Positions 17,090 through 21,528 of a stretch of DNA of 21,528 nt are shown here, piece by piece. The position numbers and the translations under genes were made by a program. The stretch is taken from contig JBBHKE010002217.1 of NCBI GenBank assembly GCA_037447655.1, positions 1 to 21,528 on the forward strand, in the 5' to 3' direction. Under the pieces are notes generated by a model. The model did no database searches, was not told the DNA's origin, and worked only from the letters and a program-made list of their open reading frames with translations. This DNA comes from Zygnema cylindricum. Lineage: Eukaryota; Streptophyta; Zygnematophyceae; Zygnematales; Zygnemataceae. The stretch's first letter is position 1; each line of letters opens with the position of its first letter.

Positions 17090-17901
17090 TTGTTGCGCGC
17101 AGGTAGTTGTCAAAAATTGTACATTTGAAGTACAGTTTCGTACAAGTTACGTTCCTTTAGGTTCCAATTTGATGGTCAATCCGTCGAACAACTTTGACTG
17201 GCGGAATATTGTACAAGCAGTTAAAAAAGTGTCGCGCTTGCGAAAGTCGACTGTCATAAAAAAAAAACAATTCACACGGTCGACGCAAGTTTACTGTAAC
17301 AGAACTACGGCAACCACATAAAAATAAAATGGCTACGCGCAGGAACATTGTCGTTTCATGTTTGTGAAAGCACACACTGACATTTGACTTAGCCTCAAAA
17401 ATGAAATCTACTTGTGAATAGTTACACTAAACTTGGACACAAATTAAAGGACGACGTACAACATGTCTAAATTCGCACTAAACGAAATAAACTTCGGACA
17501 AAATAAAAAAAGTGTAGCCGCGTATAAATATCAATGAAACTAAGATAACGCCTCGTCACGTAGTAGATTTCATTTTTGCGGCTAAGTCAAATGTCAGTGT
17601 GTGCTTTCACATACGTGAAATGACAAACTACCTGCGCGCATCCATTTTATTTTTATGTGGCTGCTGCAGTTTTGTTACAATCAACCTGCGCCGACCGTGT
17701 GAATTGTTTTTTTTATGACGGTCGACGTTCGCAAGCGCGACACTTTTTTAACCGCCAGTTAGAATATTCTGCTAGTCAAAAATGTTCGACGGATTGACCG
17801 TCAAAATCTGAAGCTAAAGGTACGTAGCTTGTACGTTGAATGTATAATTTCTGACAACTACCTGCGCGTAGCAAAAATCGTCTCTGTGATTAGCAATTCC
17901 C
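17063..17901. mobile_element. Palindromic inverted-repeat element, copy F2b (839 bp)
   Basis: The element starts gggaattgctaatcgcag and ends ctgtgattagcaattccc. Perfect 8-bp target duplications ttcgttta lie at 17055-17062 and 17902-17909. Left arm 17063-about 17405 and right arm about 17562-17901 are inverted copies with mismatches, separated by roughly 155 bp, so a transcript would fold into a long hairpin. It has no coding capacity. The left arm aligns with the 521-bp element at 12180. It splits the RNase H codons, which resume in frame after 17901 if one copy of the duplication is ignored. Confidence 0.9.
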
Positions 17902-17984
17902 TTCGTTTAAAAGAAATGCTCTGTGAATTGAAGATTTTGATTGGCTGTTTGCATATTTTTACGGATTGCATGAGCTCCATGGTC
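17902..17984 (+). pseudogene. Copia RNase H, segment 3 of the split pseudogene
   Basis: Directly after the target duplication the frame reads RLKEMLCELKI and then IFTDCMSSM, the expected continuation of copia RNase H (compare KEMLGELG in the fragment at 4398). Homology fades near 17984, where the repeat array begins with cagtttaccggac. Confidence 0.7.
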
Positions 17985-17988
17985 CATT

Positions 17989-19660
17989 CAGTTTACCGGA
18001 CAAAAATGTACGGCGCGTTTTTTTGCGATTTTTTCAACGTTCACGAATTATACGTTTCAATCATAAAAATTGAAAAAATCGCACGATTTGAACAACACTA
18101 CTTTCGTCCGTTGTGTATTGTCCGGTATGGTGTTTGATGTCATCTAGTGCGACGTATTTGTAACATTCGGTTCAATGCGCACAATTCAGTTTCGGCCATA
18201 GTTGTTCAAAACGCATTTTACGCTCGATTCAAACGCGCGCACGATACGTAGAAACCGGAGAGGTCGTTTTGAAAAAATAGTAAAAATCGTTAATTAATTT
18301 CTGTCCGTATAATTTCGTACATGTAAAAAAAAATGAATTGAACATGTACCACAGTTTGTTCAAGTTTTCAAGTTTTCATGGCGGCTTCTTTGGAAGAAAA
18401 TTGAAGAATACGTTCGTACATATTTCAAACTTACCGCGGGGAAATAGTGTGACGCTGCAACGTCTCTTTTCAAAATTGTCCGTACATGAACGATGAAATT
18501 CCGTACATTATCCATAAAATTGCTGTACAGTTTACCGGATAGAAAGTTCTAATACGTGCAACGTATCTTTTCGTCAAATTCCGTAAAAAATCGTAGAATT
18601 ACAGTAAATAACCGTACAGTTCCCGTAAATTTTCCGGTCGGAACAAAAAGTACATTGCGTTTTTTTGCGTTCAAAAGTCACGTATAATACGTAGAAACTT
18701 CGAAAAAAATGAAAAAATCGCGTTATTTGAACTAGGTTTCCGCGACATATATTACTTAAGACACCATACTAAACTCGTATAGTACGATTCAGACCGCATC
18801 TAGCGTTCCATTTGTTTCGTACTTTTGAACTATGAAACCTTAGTTGTTCATGGCGTTTAGTGCGAACGATTTAATCGCGACGAATTATACGTAACAAACG
18901 CATTGAACCTTTTGAAAAAATCGTAAAAATCGTTAATGAATTTTCATCCGTACTATTCCGTACATGTAAACAAAAATAAATTTCACATATACTGCAGTTT
19001 GTACATTTTTCGTACATTTTACGTATCTTTTCAATTTAGTCCGTACATTTTCGTAAAATTTATGTTTAGTTTACCGGGCAGAAAGTACGACGAAGTGCAA
19101 CGTATCTTTTCGCCAAATCCCGTACAAAACCGTACAACAATCGTATAATGCCGTACAGTTCCCGTAAATTAGCCGTTCAGTTTTCCTGACAGAAAGTACA
19201 TCGCGGTTTTTTTTTCCAATTTATTCAAAAGTCACGAATTATACGTTTTAATCGGAAAAAGAAGAAAATCGATAGTTCATGAATTTTCGTTCGTACTACT
19301 CCGTACATGTAAACAAAAATAAATCTTACATATCCCGCAGTTTGTACATTTCCCGTACAGTTCACGTCTCTTTTCTTAATAGTCTTTGGTACAATTCCGT
19401 ACGTTTCCCTTAAAATTCCTGTTCAGTTTAACGGACAGAAAGTACTACGAAGTGCAACGTATCTTTTCGTCCAATTCCGTACTTTTTTGTACAAAATCTT
19501 ACATTTACCGTAAATACCGTACAGTTACCGTAAATTTCCCGTTCCAGTTTACCGGACAGAAAGTACATCACTAATTTTTGCTATTTTTTCATAAGTCACG
19601 AATTATACGTTTCAATCGCAAAAAAGTAAAAAATCGCGCGATTTGAACAACTATGTATGA
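17989..19660. repeat. Degenerate GTAC-rich repeat array
   Basis: Diverged words recur in the same order. The first is cagtttaccggacagaaagt (starts at 17989, 18528, 19067, 19178, 19423 and 19544). The second is gcaacgtatcttttcg followed by ccgtaca runs. The third is cacgaattatacgtttcaat (about 18042, 18880, 19228 and 19598), followed by an A-rich tract with atcgcgcgatttgaacaa. Successive long units are about 670, 550 and 370 bp and shrink rightward; the last is cut off near 19660. No coding frame is credible. It could be a decayed satellite or the inside of an unrecognised element. Confidence 0.65.
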
Positions 19661-19861
19661 AACAGAACCGGAATGAGATGGCACGAAAGCCGAGGTGAAA
19701 GAGAGACGGATGACGTCGGCGGAGGTTGCCCTAGTGACGACAGTATACTCCATGGAATGATTTATTTTTTGATTTCATATTCTGCCAGTGAGGTGTCTTC
19801 CTTTTTATTGACAAAATAGCTGTCTACGAGCTGTAGAAATTTGATTACAAAGCCAGGATTC

Positions 19862-19873
19862 GTATAAAAAAAG
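19862..19873 (+). promoter_or_regulatory. Weak TATA-like word before DUF674 gene
   Basis: The word gtataaaaaaag lies 25 bp before the proposed ATG at 19898. That is unusually close, so either the leader is very short or the true promoter is elsewhere. A bZIP-type tgacgtc word lies at 19711-19717. Confidence 0.2.
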
Positions 19874-20032
19874 AGTGTAACCAGGAAACAGAGAACTATG
19901 GCTACTTCAGCTTCTTCTCCAATTATAATCAGTCTTCTTGGAGATAAGGTAATTTTTCGTTTGTTCCAATGACAGTATGATAATGCAGATAGTTCCAACC
20001 CAGGTTTCTGCAGGAAATATTCCTGAAGCCAA

Positions 20033-20075
20033 TTCAGGTTTATGCAGAAAAAACCACTTCAAGTTTATGCAGATT
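20033..20075 (+). repeat. Short direct repeats in DUF674 intron 1
   Basis: The words ttcaggtttatgcaga and ttcaagtttatgcaga lie about 25 bp apart in intron 1, with a weaker relative (ccaggtttctgcagg) just upstream near 20000. They have no evident function. Confidence 0.5.
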
Positions 20076-20347
20076 TCCTACTTTGGCAAAATAAAATAAA
20101 GTAAGACAAGGAAAATAATTTAACGAGAGTCATGCTTTGGTTTCACACCTTTTTTTGCAGACAAGCGGACAAGTTCTTTACATGGAAGCAGGAAAAGATT
20201 TTACGGATCTCCTTTTTCTCTCCTCCTTCTACCTGCTTCCACCACCTTCGGCGTCCTCTTTGAGAATGAGACAGTCAAACAAGGGCAGGATAATTTGCCA
20301 GGAATCATAAACTTGTACGGCAGCATATTGAAGCTGCAAGATCAGTA

Positions 20348-20581
20348 CACCGCGAATCGTTATTAGTGTCAAGGTTTTTTTTCGCCACTTTAAACATCTT
20401 TTTTTCATACACACTTGTCGGATTGTGGATTTGTCGGATTGTGGATCTGACGGTTGCGATTGAAAGGTAAAATTCTCAGCTTCCGATTGGCGGTCTCAAA
20501 TTGAAAATTCGACAGGTGTGTAAGGAGAAAAGATGTTTTAAGTGGCGAAAAAAACCTTGACACTAACAACGATTCGCGGTG
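20348..20581. mobile_element. TA-flanked MITE, copy E6, inside DUF674 exon 2
   Basis: The 234-bp element is bounded by TA at 20346-20347 and 20582-20583. The ends are CACCGCGAATCGTTATTAGT and its near-perfect inverse, and the inverted repeats continue for about 70 bp with a shared tcgccactt block. With its TA duplication it adds 236 bp, which is not a multiple of three, and it carries stops, so it breaks the DUF674 frame. The interior is unlike the other copies apart from the tips. Confidence 0.9.
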
Positions 20582-20583
20582 TA

Positions 20584-21031
20584 CTTGCTGGAAAATAAAG
20601 AGCAGTTTGTGTCACCGAAACCTCCTATTAATACTGCAAGTGGAACAATGTTCCGGTTGACGAATAATAGTACAGTCAACAGCCCTCATAAATTTTACCG
20701 ATGCTCATACAGTAATAGTTATGCGCCATCTACGGGCTATGCATGTTCCAACAAGATATTTACGAATTACAACTCTCGTTGCACGGGTTGCAACAAAGGA
20801 ACCATGACAGTGGAAGTGACATTGGTAGACGATCCTGGTCCAGTAGCAAATGTGAATGCTGCAGGAGGTGCAGTGAAGGGTTTTGTAAAGGAGACTGTCA
20901 CATTCATCATCACCGATAACTTAGATGTGTTTCCTGCTTCGACAATAAAGACATTCAGTTTGCTGAATCGTATGAAAGTCTGTAAGCTTGAAGATTTGGA
21001 GAGCATTGAGGTTGAAATTGATTCGAAGAAG
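20584..21031 (+). CDS. DUF674 exon 2, part after the MITE
   Basis: This is the longest intact piece of the gene. It starts LLENKEQFVSPKPP immediately after the MITE's right TA and ends at the AAG|GTAAGG donor. It holds the cysteine-containing region (YRC at 20696-20704 and CTGC at 20780-20791) and the C-terminal beta-rich DUF674 motifs. An open frame appears to start at a GTG/TAC inside the MITE edge (20579), but that is not a natural start. Confidence 0.8.
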
Positions 21032-21285
21032 GTAAGGAGTTCACACTTTTAGTTGTGTTCATAGTATGATTGCATGTTGCCTCAGGTAGGAAATGCTCGT
21101 TTTAAGTTTTTACATTTTATTTGTAAATGACATTTTTACAATTTCCGTGGGTGTTGTATTTGTGCCTTGTTGGTTGCCAGGCTCTTGAGATTGTCCGATC
21201 GGCCTATTTTAGCAAGACAGTTCTTAATGACGTCTTCTGGAAAATTTTTAAAGCAAAGGTTTTGACAGTTGGAAAGTTCAACTAG

Positions 21286-21528
21286 ATAAACACATTTTAG
21301 TGTTTTGGAGATCGAGAATCTTGCATAGTAAGATTTGGACGAAACATTATTTGATGCTGAGGCAATGTAAGAGCTCAAAGTCTGATTGTGTGTGACTTGG
21401 GGATCTAAGTCTCATACGAAAAATCATTTCTGTTCAGTAGAAGATTTTAAGACAAGCTGTTCAATTTTATGTTTTTGTTTTGTTTGTAAAGTCATGTATC
21501 CATCAAGCTCCTACCAAATGTTTTGATG
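21286..21528. other. 3' flank of the DUF674 gene
   Basis: I recognise no coding sequence, polyadenylation signal or repeat here. A further exon of a longer DUF674 gene beyond the window cannot be excluded. Confidence 0.4.

Larger units (their letters stand above)
19898..21285 (+). pseudogene. DUF674 family gene, three exons, disrupted
   Basis: DUF674 proteins are plant-specific and of unknown function. Exon 1 (19898-19948, MATSASSPIIISLLGDK) ends at AAG|GTAATT. Intron 1 (19949-20160) ends TTTTTTGCAG. Exon 2 opens with TSGQVLYMEAGKDFTDLLF, the family N-terminal motif. It needs one extra base in the T run at 20213-20217 to continue as LLLLPAS, then reaches INLYGSILKL. A 234-bp MITE (20348-20581) interrupts it; the frame continues from 20584 through paired cysteines (YRC, CTGC), MTVEVTLVDD, GFVKETVTF and KTFSLLNRMKV. 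Exon 2 ends AAG|GTAAGG at 21031. Intron 2 is 21032-21180. Exon 3 (21181-21285) reads ALEIVRSAYFSKTVLNDVFW and stops at TAG 21283. All joins keep phase 0. The length, about 260 codons, fits one DUF674 unit. Confidence 0.8.

Noticed and set aside
17829-18137. 102-codon plus-strand frame
   Set aside because: It is a chance fusion of the palindromic element's right end, Copia RNase H segment 3 and the start of the repeat array.
19762-19998. 78-codon minus-strand frame
   Set aside because: It overlaps DUF674 exon 1 and intron 1 on the opposite strand. The plus-strand exon has splice and motif support.

Overview
The window looks like transposon-rich intergenic DNA from a land-plant nuclear genome, with one host gene at the right edge. 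The plant assignment rests on four things: a DUF674 gene (a plant-specific family) with GT-AG introns, Copia retrotransposons typical of plants, a 16-nt primer-binding site matching plant initiator-Met tRNA, and G-box (CACGTG) motifs in the LTRs. No bacterial, organellar or viral genes were recognised.

Left part (1-4600). A hAT-like element runs off the left edge and ends at 1067 with a CAGAG terminus. A TA-flanked MITE (132-671) sits inside it. A second MITE of the same family lies at 2509-2725. The rest is mostly unassignable non-coding sequence, with a weak tRNA-like SINE head near 3459 and a minus-strand Copia RNase H fragment at 4398-4593.

Centre (4605-11219). This is a tandem gag-LTR-gag-LTR block. 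The unit LTR (6450-7840), PBS, gag, LTR (9818-11219) is a gag-only LTR retrotransposon (TR-GAG type). It has no protease, integrase, reverse transcriptase or RNase H. The upstream gag copy is 5'-truncated but keeps a 554-codon open frame. The downstream copy keeps the 5' end but is broken. The PBS is internal (half-tRNA) initiator-Met type, and the in-frame gag ATG lies inside it.

Right-centre (11220-17984). A minus-strand Copia-type PBS and LTR edge lies at about 11791-11805. Next is a 521-bp terminal-inverted-repeat element with 8-bp target duplications. Then comes a nest: a Copia RT/RNase H pseudogene is split by a hAT element (13063-16868) and again by an 839-bp palindromic element (17063-17901). 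Both have recognisable 8-bp target duplications, and the Copia frame resumes after each. The hAT element carries a deleted transposase (BED-like N terminus joined to the C-terminal dimerisation region) and three TA-flanked MITEs, one nested inside another.

Right end (17989-21528). A degenerate GTAC-rich repeat array (17989-about 19660) is followed by a three-exon DUF674 gene (19898-21285). Its second exon has an apparent one-base deletion and a 234-bp TA-MITE of the same family, so it is probably a pseudogene or disrupted allele.
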